Assembly (NCBI GenBank): GCA_030544215.1
Contig: JARZZO010000011.1
Location: 4,140,001-4,204,000 of the forward strand
Reading direction: 5' to 3'
DNA length: 64,000 nt
Source: Zantedeschia hybrid cultivar
Taxonomy: Eukaryota; Streptophyta; Magnoliopsida; Alismatales; Araceae
A model generated the notes under the pieces. The model was not told the DNA's origin. It searched no databases and saw only the letters and a list, made by a program, of their open reading frames with translations. Positions 38,274-50,688 of the stretch are shown one piece after another. The position numbers and the translations under genes are program-made. Position 1 is the first letter of the stretch. Every line of letters starts with the position of its first letter.

Positions 38274-39312
38274 GGCCTTGTTTGGTTGAGGAATAGCAGC
38301 TGGTTAATCTAATTTATTTTACTTTTAGTTAGTAATGGATGTAGAAATTTTGTAAAGTGAGGTCACCTAGACAATGAGCCAATAGGATCATTCTGTTGAA
38401 CCGAAATCAACGAGTCACTGGAATCACTCTAATGGATCGAGATTAATAGCCAGTCACTCTAATAGGCGAAAATTAGTCTTAATAAATTTTACAAAATCCA
38501 GTAAGGTCACAAGACCCCATTGAATATATGCTACCACTTTTACTCCCTTTTTTTAGTTTGATTAGAATATTATATTGTCTAGGTTAAAAATGAGTCAGAA
38601 CCTACTTTACCCAGACTTAACTTGTGTTCTGTATCTCAGCCCTAGGCCTAGGATAGAAGGAATAACCCGAATGTTAATGTTCTATTTCATGAGAAATAAA
38701 TGTTAAGCAAAGCTAATCTTTCAATTGATATTTAGAGTGGAAATAAAAATATTAATAAATGTTAATCATCTAATTAATATTCAGAGCGAAAATCAGACAC
38801 ATTAGAATATCCGTTTAATCAAGGTTAGAACATCTGAAGTACATATCCAAATGTTCATTTAATCATCCAATTAATATTTGGAGTGAAACAAATGTTAAAA
38901 AATATTAATCATCCAATTAATGTTCTAAGCGGAAAAAAACATATTTGAATAGCTGTTTAATCATGGTTAGAATATTTGATGGACATATCCAAATAACCTT
39001 TTAATAAATGTTATGCAGATTAAATATCAAATATTCAAATTATTTTAGTCATATTTTTTGTTATTACCTAAGGTATATTTAATAGTATTTGAGTGATAAA
39101 ATTCATCTTAATATTCATAATTTGAATATGTATTAATTTAAAATATATGAATGGTAATTTAAAAATATATTAATTTAAAAATTAATCTAAATTGATATTC
39201 TATGTACGTATCCGCAGTTAACCCCGAGTTTGAGACCAAACAAAACCTGCTTATCATGGGAATAGCTCAACTTAACCTCTCATGATATCCCTTTGTTACC
39301 AAACAAAAAGGC
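38274..39312. repeat. Putative non-autonomous DNA transposon
   Basis: The left end GGCCTTGTTTGGTTG has an inverse counterpart at the right end, ACCAAACAAAAAGGC. Such GGCCTTGTTTGG-type ends are common in plant non-autonomous DNA elements. The inside is AT-rich and holds degenerate direct repeats around 38690-39000 (AATCATC.AATTAATATT and GTTTAATCA.GGTTAGAA). No clean target duplication was found, so the boundaries are approximate. Confidence 0.45.
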
Positions 39313-40327
39313 TACTTATATAGTTCGCACTAACCTAATTATCCCAAGTGCTACATTGGTTTATCCCCATCTGCAATCAAAAACATGAGCCAAGGATTTT
39401 AATTAGAGGAATTATGAAAATGGGTTCTTTCGATCTAACTTAATTAGAGGATTTTAACTAGAACTGCAAGTAGATAGAGCTAATCTACAATTCAATCTAA
39501 CTCCAATCTATGAAATCTAACTTAATTGATTCGCACATTGATGAATTAAAATGATGTAGGAGTCCAACCTTCTCACCTGCAGATAGGATATATAGAAAAT
39601 TCGACCTTTATTCCATCTCATTCAGATTCAATGCACCCGGTCATATGGTTCGGATTCAATTTCAGGTTTTAAAATGTTAATCCATTTCTGATTTGATTTC
39701 ATATTAAAAAGTGATGGGAAGTCTATATGTACGATAATTATTATATATCGATTAAGAATTATATATTTTTTCTAACATAACTTGAACAAGACCCGTAATG
39801 CGATTGATTCTGAAAATTTTATCTATCATCTTGAAAGTTATTTTAATCAAATTCAAAATTTTAATAATGTCGATCATTACGTTGATAATATGTTGCTTTA
39901 CAATTTGTCTACCTTGGGGTGCTATTTAAATTAGTCGATCGATCCAGTTTTTTTGTACGTAGTAATTAGTTAATTAATTATTTTATGATTAACCCATAGT
40001 ATGATCTAATCCGATCCATACTAATTTACCCTTATTTGCACAAATTTCTTATGTCAGAACAAGATATTTTTTTGCTTTGATTAGGAGTTACTATTTTACT
40101 TAAAATAAATAAAATATTTAAAGTCAGTATTATTGGTGGCCATTCTACCGAAGGATAAGTAATTCGAGATTTTTAGCTGGATTATTTATTCCAGTTTATT
40201 TGAGAATAAGTCATTCTCTTTTGAGATTGATTATTTTGTGTGGGGTTCTTGTGACCTAAATCCTAGCTAGTTAGCTAATTAAGAAATTCAAATACCGAAG
40301 CACCCTACAAACTTTTTTTTACGAACT

Positions 40328-41043
40328 CCAACGTAGCCTTCAAAACAGTATTGGATAATGGGCCGTATTGTCAACACTAGTGGGTGCCCACCTGAGGTTG
40401 GTGGATATAGAACTTGGGCCATCCATACACACTCTAGCTCAGCTTGCACGTGTGAATCCATCTGACATACAGTGGTTATCTGGCCATGTCTTCCACTCTC
40501 CAAATTGATGTTAATCTATTCACAAACACAATAGTTTAGAGGAATGTTTGGCAAAATTTTTATGTGAAAATTACTTTTTGACTTCCATTTTTTATATTAA
40601 AAATTGAGTGAGATTGATTATAACTAATTTTGATTAGTTACAAAAGTCAACTGTTTCCCACCAAGTCCACTTTTTTCCCAAGCTAGGAAATTCAACTTTA
40701 TGACTTTTGATTAGAAGTCAAAACATAACTAAAATATTCCATAAATGACTTTTAAGATCTAATTTCTTTACCTTAAAATAACTAGATGGAAGTGCAACAG
40801 TGCTTCCAATTATTAGAGGCTCCCCCAAACACAACTTAAAGAAATTGGTATCTTTGTGCTTTCCTAGGTCTTAATGAAGACTAGGAAACAGACAGACATT
40901 AGAGTCAGCAATGAACATGGAATTCTACACAAGCAATATATGAGTTTATTATTTTACATCGTTAAGAATGGGCTAAAAATATATATATACAAATTTTGTG
41001 TGGTTTCGAGAGCTTGGGTTTATTGCCACTGCTGCAAACATTT
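40328..41043. repeat. Dispersed repeat copy 1, carrying a MITE
   Basis: Resembles 48905-49340 in intron 3 of the peroxiredoxin gene, in the same orientation. Shared landmarks include CAGAACAGCATTGGAT-like, CCCACCTGA, TGGGCCAT, CTGGCCATG, CAAATTG, ATAGTTTA, GCAATGAACATGG and AGAGCTTGG.TTTATTG.CAC. A 297-bp MITE interrupts this copy only. Confidence 0.65.
40539..40835. mobile_element. Tourist-like MITE with TTA duplication
   Basis: The element is flanked by TTA on both sides (40536-40538 and 40836-40838). Its ends share an inverted TGTTTGG core. The related repeat copy at 49150 shows the uninterrupted site (ATAGTTTAAAGA), so this is a filled/empty site pair inside the window. A 3-bp TTA/TAA duplication and the small size indicate a PIF/Harbinger-type (Tourist) MITE. 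Confidence 0.7.
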
Positions 41044-43129
41044 GTGCATAGACCAACTCCTTTTAATGTTTTTAGCATTCAAAGATACAATGCATGTGAT
41101 TTCTTACTCTTGAAAGCAAAATGATTCAAAGATGGACAGTCGTTTCCAAGCTCAAGCAAGGAGAAAGTTTATGAAAATATAAAAAGAATTAACAAAAAGG
41201 AAGAGAGAAGAGGAGGGGTGGGTGGCTAGCCGTACATGGAGTTGATGGAGAGAGACAAAGATGGTGGGCGTGGTCATGAAGAGAGAGGAAAGATGGAGAG
41301 GAAAAGGACCAAAGGAGGGGAAGAAGACAAAAACGGAGGCGGAATAAGCAAAGAAAGGAAAGGAGGGGGTTAATCGTAAAAGGAGAATAAGAAGAAAAGG
41401 AGGAAGAAGCAGAAAGAAAAAAGAAGGGGAGGACGCACAAGAGATGCTTCATATGGTGACGAGAGAAAGAAGGAGAAGCATGAGATGTGGGGAACGGAAT
41501 CACTTGGACCCATTTCTCTTCTAACCAAATTTAAAGCTTTTAGGGAGGTCCAAAGAATAGGTCCAGGTGATCCAAATCCGAAATGAGCATGGGGGTGCAT
41601 GACGGTGGACGAAGAAGGAATGAGCTTTGTAAATTAGTGAACGAAAGAGAGAAAGAGTTAAAAGAATAGTGTGAACAATAAAATATATAATTATTTAAGT
41701 ACATAATTGAAAATTTTACTTACAAATGAGAGTTTTAGATAAGATAGATCAACAGAAAAAATAAGCAAAAGAAAACAAATGAATACTTAGATAACCAAAC
41801 TCGAAAAAAAGTGCATCCTTATCTTTATCTTAAATAATTTCGATACGGATAGTAGTTTTATTAATATCCTTTAACCTATTCCTTTGATGACTTTTAAGGT
41901 TGGGAAATAGACGGATAAACAAATTTTCTGATACCATATGCATCCCTGCCTGGAATAGTCGGCCAAATTAAGAAGGCCGAACTATTTTAAAGTTTATGTG
42001 AAAATGTCACATACCAGGGGGCAGATTCAAATCCACTCTTTATAAGAGAAGCTGTATTGCTCGACCGCCCAAAAAAGCGCCAAAACGAAAGTGGCTGTCA
42101 GGTTACGCCCTGCCAAACATGCCCCTGCTGAAAAGTTAAAGTAATTGGATTTGTTCCCTTGTTTCACTCTGTCAACTGTCCGTATGAGACGGCCAAACAG
42201 AAAAATCAAATTGAATCAGCCATCTCAGCTTAATTTGGTTTGGTTTGGATTTCTGAAAATTTTGATTTGGGTTGAAATAGAATTCAATTAAAAAAGTTTA
42301 GTTTAATTTGATTTCTCTTCTCATAAACCAAACCAATACGAATAAATCGAATTATGTTAAAATGATATAATATAAGTATTAAATTTTTATATTAAGTGTG
42401 AATTTATGTAAATTATAAGATATAAAATTTTAAATTATTTTCAAATAATATCTTATAGATCGTCATCTTGTACAAAAAAAGTATTGAATCCTTAATAAAA
42501 TAAAATGCTTAGCTATAATATTCCATTTCGAGACTTAAACTTTCAAATAATTTTTAAATAATATTTTTTAATAATTATTTTTAAAAAATAATGTTAAAAT
42601 AAATTATTTAACCATAGTGGCCTATTATAAGGCTCAAATTACAAACCAATTCGATCGATTTGGTTCAGTTCAATTTGAAACTATTACGGTTTGGTTTGAT
42701 TTGATTTAACTCTTTATTTCAGTTTAATTTAGTTTCTAAAATTTTACGCTCAAACCAAACCAAACCAAACCAAACCGTGAACGCCTCTAATATTTGGATT
42801 AACATTCCACGCAGCCAGCCTTGTAAAACATAACTTTTTCTTTTTAAATCCAGAATTGATCAACAAGTAGCTGAATTGCAAACCCACAATAAATTGAGAA
42901 ACTATAATATGCTATCATATGGTTTTCTCAGTTCAGGTGACAGCAAACAGGATATACAGAACATCTATCTCCAACAAAAAACATCTGATCAAAAAGCTGG
43001 GAGACATGATCCTCGTTAAAATGAAAGAAACATAAGATGAAAATGACAACATTGACTAGAAATTGAGAGAGACTCAAGAGTGTTGAAAGAGGGGAGAAGA
43101 AACAGAAGAAATGAGAACAATAAAGGTTT
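41044..43129. other. Intergenic spacer downstream of peroxiredoxin Q
   Basis: A strongly purine-rich stretch of ~330 bp lies at 41190-41520. The segment 42232-42778 starts with TTTGGTTTGGTTTGG and ends with the inverse AAACCAAACC run, suggesting a decayed inverted-repeat element. No gene recognised. The last part holds the likely 3' UTR of the peroxiredoxin gene. Confidence 0.45.
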
Positions 43130-46100
43130 TCAGAGGCTCTGAAGCAGCTTCAAGGTTTCATCCACATGCTTCTCAGGTTGGAATTGATTGTTGTAGACCA
43201 GCTGAACCACTCCTTTCTTGTCAATGACATACGTCTGTCTGCCAGGCAGTGTTCCAAACAGATCAGAAGGCACTCCCCATTCTTTCCTCACCTTGTTTCC
43301 ATCATCGCTTAGTAAGGTAAAAGGTAGCCTGTATTTCTTGGCAAATGCCTGGAAAATTCATTGTTTTCCAAGCAGAGTCATTAGAAACAGGACGTTTTGT
43401 TAATAAACCTTCTAAAAGATGAAATACATACATGAATTTAAAGACAAATAAATATTAAAGACAAAAGGGAGAAGAAAATTCGGCAGTCACAAGAGAACAT
43501 AGTCACCACAGTGGAAACAAGAAGCAAAGGGTAAAGCGAAAGTGTGAACACTTTGATTGGTAACATTACTTATTGTTGATATATATACAGTAACTCTAAA
43601 TTTAGTATGCTCTAGATTAGTATGTACAGCTTGCTAGGCATGTTGGCGCCTCTTGTCCTATTATGGGTTCTTGTACTTGTATTTATAGATGTTCAATACA
43701 ATGGAGAAACTACATACTTTCTTCAATCTGCCATTCGTAACATGGTATCAGAGCCGAACTAGGTTTCTTTCGTGCCTCCCGACACTGGGTGCGCCGTCTA
43801 CCTGAGGCCTGGTCGGGTCTTCTTCCCGTGAGGACCATCCTCCTCGAAGCAGCGCCGTCTGCTTCTTCCTGCCTGTTGCTGCTTCTTCCCGGCTATTGCT
43901 TCAGAGTCTCCTTGGGCCGGCAGCGCCGTCTGCTCCGCAGCGCTGTGGTCTCGGCCGGGTTCTTTCGTGCCTCCCGACTCTGGGTGCGCCGTCTGCCTGA
44001 GGCCTAGTCGGGTCTTCTCCCCGTGAGGACCATCCTCCTCGAAGCAGCGCCGTCTGCTTCGTCTCGCTGCTTCCTTCCGGCTGTCGCTTCGGAGTCTCCT
44101 TGGGCCGGCAGCACTGTGGTCGCGGCCGTCCGTCTGCTCCCACCAGGATCTCAGGCCGAGGCTTCTCTCCAAGAGCTTCTTCCTGCTTGTCGCTGCGTCT
44201 TGCCGGTCGCTCTTTGGGCCAGCAACGCTGCGGTCTCTGTCGGCGAGCAGCAGCATCTGGCGAGGGCAGCAAGGTTGTGCTGGGGTTCTTCTTGGCGGGA
44301 GGATCTGGTTACCACCCACAGCATAAGGTAGTGATCACCTCTTTTGGACTGTCATGGCTATTTTATGTCCTATTTCTGCATCGGATATTCCAAAAATGGA
44401 TTTGCAATTAAAGGATGCTAGTAATTATGTTGTATGGGCTGCTACTGTTCGATCAAATCTCCGTACTGCTAAGTTACGGGGATATTTTGATGGGACCATT
44501 TTATGTCCTGTAATTGAAATTGAGTCATCGGCAGAAAAAAGTACTACCTCTATTTCTTTTATTCAGATTTAGAAGAATAATGATGAGGTTGTTATGAGTT
44601 ATATCTTCCGCTCGGTTGATCTTTCTATCCGTCTGGATCTTTTCGAGTTTACTACATCTCGAGCACACTGGACTTATCTTGCCAGACGTTATATTCAGTC
44701 TAGTGGTGCTCGAGAGTATCAGCTTCGCAGTGAACTTGATAGTCTTCATCAGGACGAATTGTCGATTCAGGAATTCTTCACTCGTCTTCGACGTATCTGG
44801 TCAGAGTTAAAAACTATGCATGTCTCTGGTCGTATCTCTACATGTTTTTGCAGTCTTCAGCGGGATCGGCAGTATTTATATCACTTTCTGATGCGTCTTC
44901 GCCCTGAGTACGAAGCACTCCGTGCTCAGCTTCTTCATCGATCTCCTTTTCCGAGTCTAGATGATGCTCTTACTGAGCTTATTGCAGAGGAGACACGACT
45001 GCGAGCTCTGGGGACGTATGGTACTCCATCTGAGACCGTTCTCGCTGCTGCCTTGCGGTCTCGTTCTTTGGAGCCTTCCATATTTTCTCCTCTACTTGAC
45101 ACTCTGACGCACTCACGTGGCATGGATTCTTCGTCACAACCTGGTGATTCAGTTAGCACACCGGCAAATCTTTTCTGCAAGTACTGCTGCAACCGTGGCC
45201 ACACTATTGATCAATGTCGGAAGCGTCAGCGTCACCAACGTCAAGCTCGTCCTACTGCTGCTGTGGCAGAGTCGCCTTCTCCTGCCCCGTCGCCTACAAT
45301 TATGTCTGGGTCGACTTATCCAGGAGGCTCTCTTGACGTGACGCAACTTGCCGGACAAATACAACATATTCAACAGCTTCTCCAAACTGCTGGTTTTCTC
45401 TCTGAACCTTCCGCTCTGTCTGCCGCCACTGGTACTGTTTCAAATTGGATCTTGGATTCTGGGACTTCTCACCACCTGACATCTGATGATTCTATTCTTG
45501 TTAATTGTTCTCCTGTTCCACCACACCTCCAGATCCACACTGCAGATGGTACCCCTCTCTCTATCTCCAAGTGTGGCTCCATCACCACTGACTCTGACCC
45601 TTCTGGTCATCTCACTCTCTCTTCTGTTCTTCATGTTCCTCATCTTTCTATGAATCTTGTCTCTGTTAGTAGCCTAGCTGATTCATGATATAATATCTCA
45701 TTCACTTCCTCTTCTTGTGATGTGCAGGATCTACGTACCGGCCAGAGGATTGGAACAGGTCATAGAAAGGGTGGCCTCTACTGTTTGGACACGTTGCATC
45801 TTCCTCATTCTACACTTGCTGCGTCGTCCTCTCCAAGACATCCTTCTAATTCTGCCGATCTGTGGCATCGTCGCCTGGGTCATCCATTTGCAGCTCGTCT
45901 TCGGCCTCTTTTTCAATCTGATGTCTTAGGTCCTAGCACGTCATTTTCTTTATCTCATTGTGAAGGCTATAAACTTGCTAAACATACAGCTCTTCCTTTT
46001 TGTTCCCATGAGTTTGTTTCTACTCATCCTTTTGATTTAGTTCATTCTGATATTTGGGGTCCTTCTCCTCTTCCGTCTATGACTGGTTTCTTATATTACG

Positions 46101-49100
46101 TTAGTTTTGTGGATGCTTGCACGTGTTTTACTTGGATTTATCTACTTCACAAACGGTCGGATCTTCTCTCTGTCTATCGCCAGTTCACTGAGATGGTGTA
46201 CACACATTTTCATTGTCGTATTAAAGTTCTCCGAACTGATGGTGCTCGTGAGTATATCTCTTCAGACTTTCGTCTGCTTCTGGCATCCCATGGCACACTT
46301 CCTCAGCTCTCATGTCCTTATACACCTCAACAAAATGGCCTTGCTGAGCGCAAACTCACACCGTCAGCTCTCATCAACATAACACCGTCTTCCGTCTTGT
46401 CGGGTGACACACCTTATGAGCGCCTCTACTCTGCCCTTCTTGACTACGATTGACTTCGTACCTTTGGCTGTACGTGTTTTGTACTGCTGCCCGCTCACGA
46501 ACGCACCAAACTCACACATCGAGCTGTTAAGTGTGTCCTCCTTGGCTACAGTATAGAGCACCTTGGGTATCGTTGCTATGATCCAACTGCTCGTCGTCTT
46601 CGTATCTCTCGTCATGTCACATTTCTTGAACATGTTCCATTCTTCTCCACTAACTCACAGGATCTCTCCTTCCTTTATGATCCTGACTCCTCTTCTATTC
46701 CCTCTATTGTTCCTGGTCTTCCGGGACTTCTACCTTCCGATGACCCCCTTACTTCTTCATCTCTATTGGAGTCCGAGCCTTCTAGCTCTTCCATGACTCC
46801 GCTACCCACCTCCCCTCATGCGTCTCCTATTTCCCCGGCCACCAGTCAACATGCTCCCGCCTTTGACGATGCTTCGGGTTCCTCAGTTGATGCTGCTCCT
46901 GCTCCTGCTACTATTCCTCCTCTGTTGGCTGTGGATCCTCCTCGACGCTACCCTCAGCGTTCTCACCGCCCTCCTGACAAACTTGGCTATGATCCCACTG
47001 ACTTTTATTACCCTCAGTTTTCAGCCTTTCTTGCAGCTATTCACACTCATCAGGAGCCTCAGAGCTTCAGACAGGCTGTTCAGTTACCGGAATGGCGTCA
47101 GGCTATGCAGGAGGAGATTCAGGCACTTTAGCAGACCCACACATGGGATCTTGTCCCTCTTCCCTCTGGTGTCTCTCCTGTTAGTTGTAAGTGGATATAC
47201 AAGATCAAGACTAAGGCTGATGGCTCTATCGAGCGTCAGAAGGCTCGGTTTGTGGCACGCGGTTTCACTCAAGAGTATGGCATTGATTATGAGGAGACTT
47301 TTGCATCTGTGGCAAAGATGACTATTGTTCGCACTTTACTTACTGTTGCCGCAGTTCGTCATTGGCCTCTCTATCAGCTTGATGTGAAGAATGCTTTTCT
47401 CTATGGAGATCTCATAGCAGAGGTTTATATGCAGTCGCCTCTTGGTCTTCCTGCTCTGCCTGGACATGTTTGCCGTCTCCGCAAGGCCATCTATGGGCTC
47501 AAGCAGGCACCCCGTGCCTGGTTTGAGCGTTTTCGGCGAGTGGTTCTTGAGATTGGTTTTCAGGAGAGCGCCGAAGATTATGCTCTCTTTGTTCGTGATT
47601 CTCCTAATGGCCGTGTCATCTTACTTCTCTATGTAGATGACATGATCATCACTGGTGATGACTCAATTGCCATTGCCTCCCTCAAGGCTCATCTTCAGCA
47701 GCAGTTTGATATGAGGGATTTGGGGTTCCTTCGTTACTTCCTTGGTCTTGAGGTTGCCTATTCCTCTCGGGGTTACTTACTGTCACAACAGAAGTATATT
47801 GCAGATATTCTTCAGCGAGCCTCTTTATCTGACACTCGCCCAGTAGACACTCCTATGGAACTACATATTAAGCTTCGCCCGACTGATGGTATTCTCCTGG
47901 ACGATCCCACGCGCTATCGTCAGTTAGTTGGTGCCATGGTTTATCTTACTATCTCACGCCCTGACATAGCCTATGTTGTACATGTCTTGAGTCAGTTTGT
48001 CAGTACACCTACTTCTGTTCACTATGCTGCTCTTCTTCGAGTACTCCGATATTTGTGTAACACTATTCGTCGCTCGCTTCTGTTGTCTTCTACTTCCTCC
48101 TTAGAGCTCCGTGCCTACACTGATGTTGATTGGGCTGGGGATCCTACTGATCGTCGCTCTACCACTGGGTTCTTCATTTTCTTGGGTTCCTCTCTCATCT
48201 CCTGGCGAAGTTAGAAACAAGCAGTTGTCTCTCGCTCTAGTATTGAAGCAGAGTATCGTGCTATGGCTGACACGTCTGCTGAGGTTATTTGGCTCCAACG
48301 TCTTCTTCGTACTTTTGGGATTACTCTTAACACTCCAACTCCTCTTTACTGTGATAATCAGAGTGCTCTTCAGATTGCCAACAATCCTGTCTTCCATGAG
48401 CGAACGAAGCATATTGAAATTGATTGTCACTTTGTTCGTCAGCACTATCTTTCAGGCGATCTGTCTCTCCCTTATGTTTCAACAACCACACAACTTGCTG
48501 ATCTTTTCACAAAATCACAGTCTACTCCACGCTTTCGTGAATTGGTTAGCAAACTCTCAGTTCATGATCCACCGTGAGTTTGAGGGGGGGTGTTGATATG
48601 TATACAATAACTCTAGATTTAGTATGCTCTAGATTTAGTATGTACAGCTTGCTAGGCCTGCTGGCCTCTTGCCCTATTATGTGTTCTTGTACTTGTATTT
48701 ATAGATGTTCAATACAATGGAGAAACTACATACTTTCTTCAATCTGCCATTCGTAACACTTATCTTTTGGTAGATGGGTTTCCCATTAAACAATAATTCT
48801 CAACAGGGAATGTTAGGTTCAAAGAACTGGTTGGTAACCTGAATTCTGCATAGCTGGTTAAGGAATTCAAATCGTGTTAAGTACTCCACGTTTTGGTTAA
48901 TGCCTCCAGTATTGACTTCAGAACAGCATTGGATCTGATTCCAAGCCTCCCAATGTTTAACCAGAACAAAAGGAAGGATTTAATGCAACTGTGCAAAACC
49001 TACATTTGTGTAAGCCACAAGGACAATGAGGCCTATTGTCCGTGAGTAGTGAGCTCCCACCTGAATCTATGGTTGATATTGAACGTGGGCCATTAGGTAC

Positions 49101-50688
49101 CTGGCCATGCATTCCATCTTGCAAATTGTGTTTATTCATGAACACAAATAGTTTAAAGACGTTGATATCTATGTGGTTTCATAAGTCCTCCCTAAGGACT
49201 GCAATGAACATGGCACTCTAAAAATTACCTCATTTTCTGATGTTTGTATTCAACATTGTTTCAAACTCATAAAAACTATGTAGATATTCTATATATTGTA
49301 GTTCCAAGAGCTTGGATTTATTGTCACCACTGTGATTGTTCTTATCTTTTGGTAGGTCATACCAAAAATTGTCTACGCCGTAAAAAACAATAACAACATG
49401 GACTGATGAAATAAGTATGAATATATGAAAGGTCTATAAAGAACAACATCATCATCATCATCATCATCATCATCATAGACTTGTCCCATTTCTATAAAGA
49501 AAAGCATAGATATCATTATTCTTTTTTATGCATCTCTCTGTAGAAAGAGAACAAAAGGGCTAGGATTTGCTACTTGTCACTATTGCCAAGTCAGATCAAT
49601 GAAAACAAGGGTTGGGATTGGATTTCAAGTAATTCATATAAAAACATGAAGGACAAATGAACGCCAGTAATCAGCATGTTAAGCTTCAGACCCAAATTAG
49701 GAGATGCCCAAAGTACCTTGTGAGAAGAAGGATCATCTCCACTGATTCCTATAACTTCAGCTCCTGCCTTCTTAAACTTCTCATAAGAATCCCTAAAAGC
49801 ACAGGCCTAGAAGCATGCCAAGAATAGGTTAGCCTTGGTCCTAAGATTCCAAGCAGCATAATGTTAGAACAAAGGCTAGAGCTTGTTAAAAAACTTTAAC
49901 ATTTCCAAAGACAGCTCATCAGCTTAATTTGCAGGCTTTGACAATGCACAGATACTGAAGAACAACTTACAACAAAAAAGGGAAATGCAACTCATGACCG
50001 TAATGAAGACAGATAACATGATCAAATGGCAAGAAATTAAGCAAATCCTGGCTTCACTTTTTCCGGATTCCCTCAATCTACTCTCAATCATTAAACAAGA
50101 TATAGATTAATATATGTACACTTGCATTACTATAAGTACTAAATAGAGATTTCTGATTCCACATGCATCATATAACATGGATTGGACAGAACTCTTAAGT
50201 TATATATATCTATATACCTCCTTGGTGCACCCCGGCGTCTCGTCGGCAGGGTAGAAGTAGACCACCACCGGCTTCCCCTTGTAACTGGACAGCGTCACAT
50301 TCTTGCCGTCTTGGTTCTTCAGGGTGAACGACGGCGGGACGCCCCCCTTCGACACCTGGGCACGATCCAGAGCAACACACAAACTCACTCAAATCTCCGC
50401 ACGACAGGCCAAACACCACCCTCAGGCCCACTGCACTACGCAAACTTGCCATAAAGGAGCCATCTTTGGGGGACGCAGCAGCCATACCTTAGCGCGGATG
50501 GGGCTCCTCCGAGTTGAAGACGACGAGGGCAATGCGGAAGAAGGGGCGGAGCCGGGGAGCCTCAGCCCGAAGAAATGTGACCACTTGGACAAGATTGGGA
50601 GGTGGGTCTTGGAGAATGACGGGTTCCTGGGGTATAACGAGGGGGGCAACAGGGAGAGGGAGTGCTTGGGCAGGGAGATGGAAGCCAT
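43130..50688 (-). CDS. PRXQ: Peroxiredoxin Q, chloroplast, four exons
   Basis: Thiol peroxidase that reduces hydrogen peroxide and alkyl peroxides in the chloroplast, regenerated by thioredoxins. Exons on the minus strand: 50688-50488, 50355-50218, 49806-49717, 43348-43130. All introns have GT/AG borders and all fall in phase 0, giving 215 aa, the usual length for plant PrxQ. The first ~65 residues are Ser/Pro/Leu-rich and lack acidic residues, as in a transit peptide. The mature part has PPSFTLKNQDGK, VVVYFYPADETPGCTKE and ACAFRD. The peroxidatic Cys is residue 110 and the resolving Cys residue 115, the close spacing typical of PrxQ. The C-terminal half has LPFTLLSDDGNKVRKEWGV, LFGTLPGRQTYVIDKKG and NNQFQPEKH. 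Intron 3 is 6.4 kb and carries a Copia element. A divergent WD40-like gene starts 2.3 kb upstream. Confidence 0.95.
43569..43573. repeat. Target-site duplication of the Copia element (left)
   Basis: CTTAT directly precedes the left LTR and recurs at 48759-48763 after the right LTR. Confidence 0.93.
43574..43742 (+). repeat. 5' LTR of the Copia element
   Basis: 169-bp LTR with TG and CA ends. Near-identical to 48591-48758. Confidence 0.94.
43743..43755 (+). promoter_or_regulatory. Primer-binding site of the Copia element
   Basis: TGGTATCAGAGCC abuts the 5' LTR and is complementary to the 3' end of initiator-Met tRNA. Confidence 0.92.
43765..44135 (+). repeat. Tandem duplication in the Copia leader
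   Basis: A 195-bp GC-rich unit starting TCTTTCGTGCCTCCCGAC occurs twice, at 43765-43959 and from 43960 to about 44135. The copies differ by small indels and substitutions. It lies between the primer-binding site and the gag start. Confidence 0.85.
44354..48577 (+). pseudogene. Copia gag-pol polyprotein with in-frame stops
   Basis: One uninterrupted reading frame phase spans 1408 codons without a frameshift, broken only by stop codons at 44570, 45686, 46451, 47129 and 48212. Domains in order: gag; CCHC knuckle CKYCCNRGHTIDQC near 45175; protease ILDSGTSHH near 45450; pre-integrase LWHRRLGHP near 45860; integrase core starting VHSDIWGP near 46040; RT with the YVDDMIITG motif near 47635; and RNase H with YCDNQSA near 48350 and HERTKHIEIDCHFVR near 48400. 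At least four of the five stops stand where a Trp or Gln/Lys codon is expected. The ATG at 44354 is the first in frame after the leader. The copy cannot encode its own full polyprotein. Confidence 0.92.
48582..48590 (+). promoter_or_regulatory. Polypurine tract of the Copia element
   Basis: GAGGGGGGG directly precedes the 3' LTR. Such a tract primes plus-strand DNA synthesis. Confidence 0.85.
48591..48758 (+). repeat. 3' LTR of the Copia element
   Basis: 168-bp LTR ending CA, followed by the CTTAT duplication. Confidence 0.94.
48905..49340. repeat. Dispersed repeat copy 2 in PrxQ intron 3
   Basis: Related to 40328-41043 and lacks the MITE found there. It lies between the Copia element and PrxQ exon 3. 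Confidence 0.6.
49447..49476. repeat. (CAT)10 microsatellite
   Basis: Ten perfect CAT units in intron 3 of the peroxiredoxin gene. Confidence 0.95.

Larger units (their letters stand above)
43574..48758 (+). mobile_element. Full-length Ty1/Copia element in PrxQ intron 3
   Basis: 5185-bp LTR retrotransposon, antisense to the peroxiredoxin gene. It has short LTRs of 169 and 168 bp (TGTTGATAT...CGTAACA), a perfect CTTAT duplication, a primer-binding site directly after the 5' LTR and a purine tract directly before the 3' LTR. Domain order protease, integrase, RT, RNase H is the Copia order. By hand alignment the LTRs differ at about seven positions plus two small indels. That implies an insertion old enough to have mutated but still structurally complete. 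Confidence 0.95.

Noticed and set aside
49447..49476. CAT repeat considered as a CRISPR-like or regulatory array
   Set aside because: It is a simple trinucleotide microsatellite in a plant intron.
50200..50220. Extension of PRXQ exon 2 beyond its donor
   Set aside because: The residues after CTKE read into the intron; the GT at 50217-50216 followed by exon 3 (ACAFRD) restores the conserved resolving cysteine.
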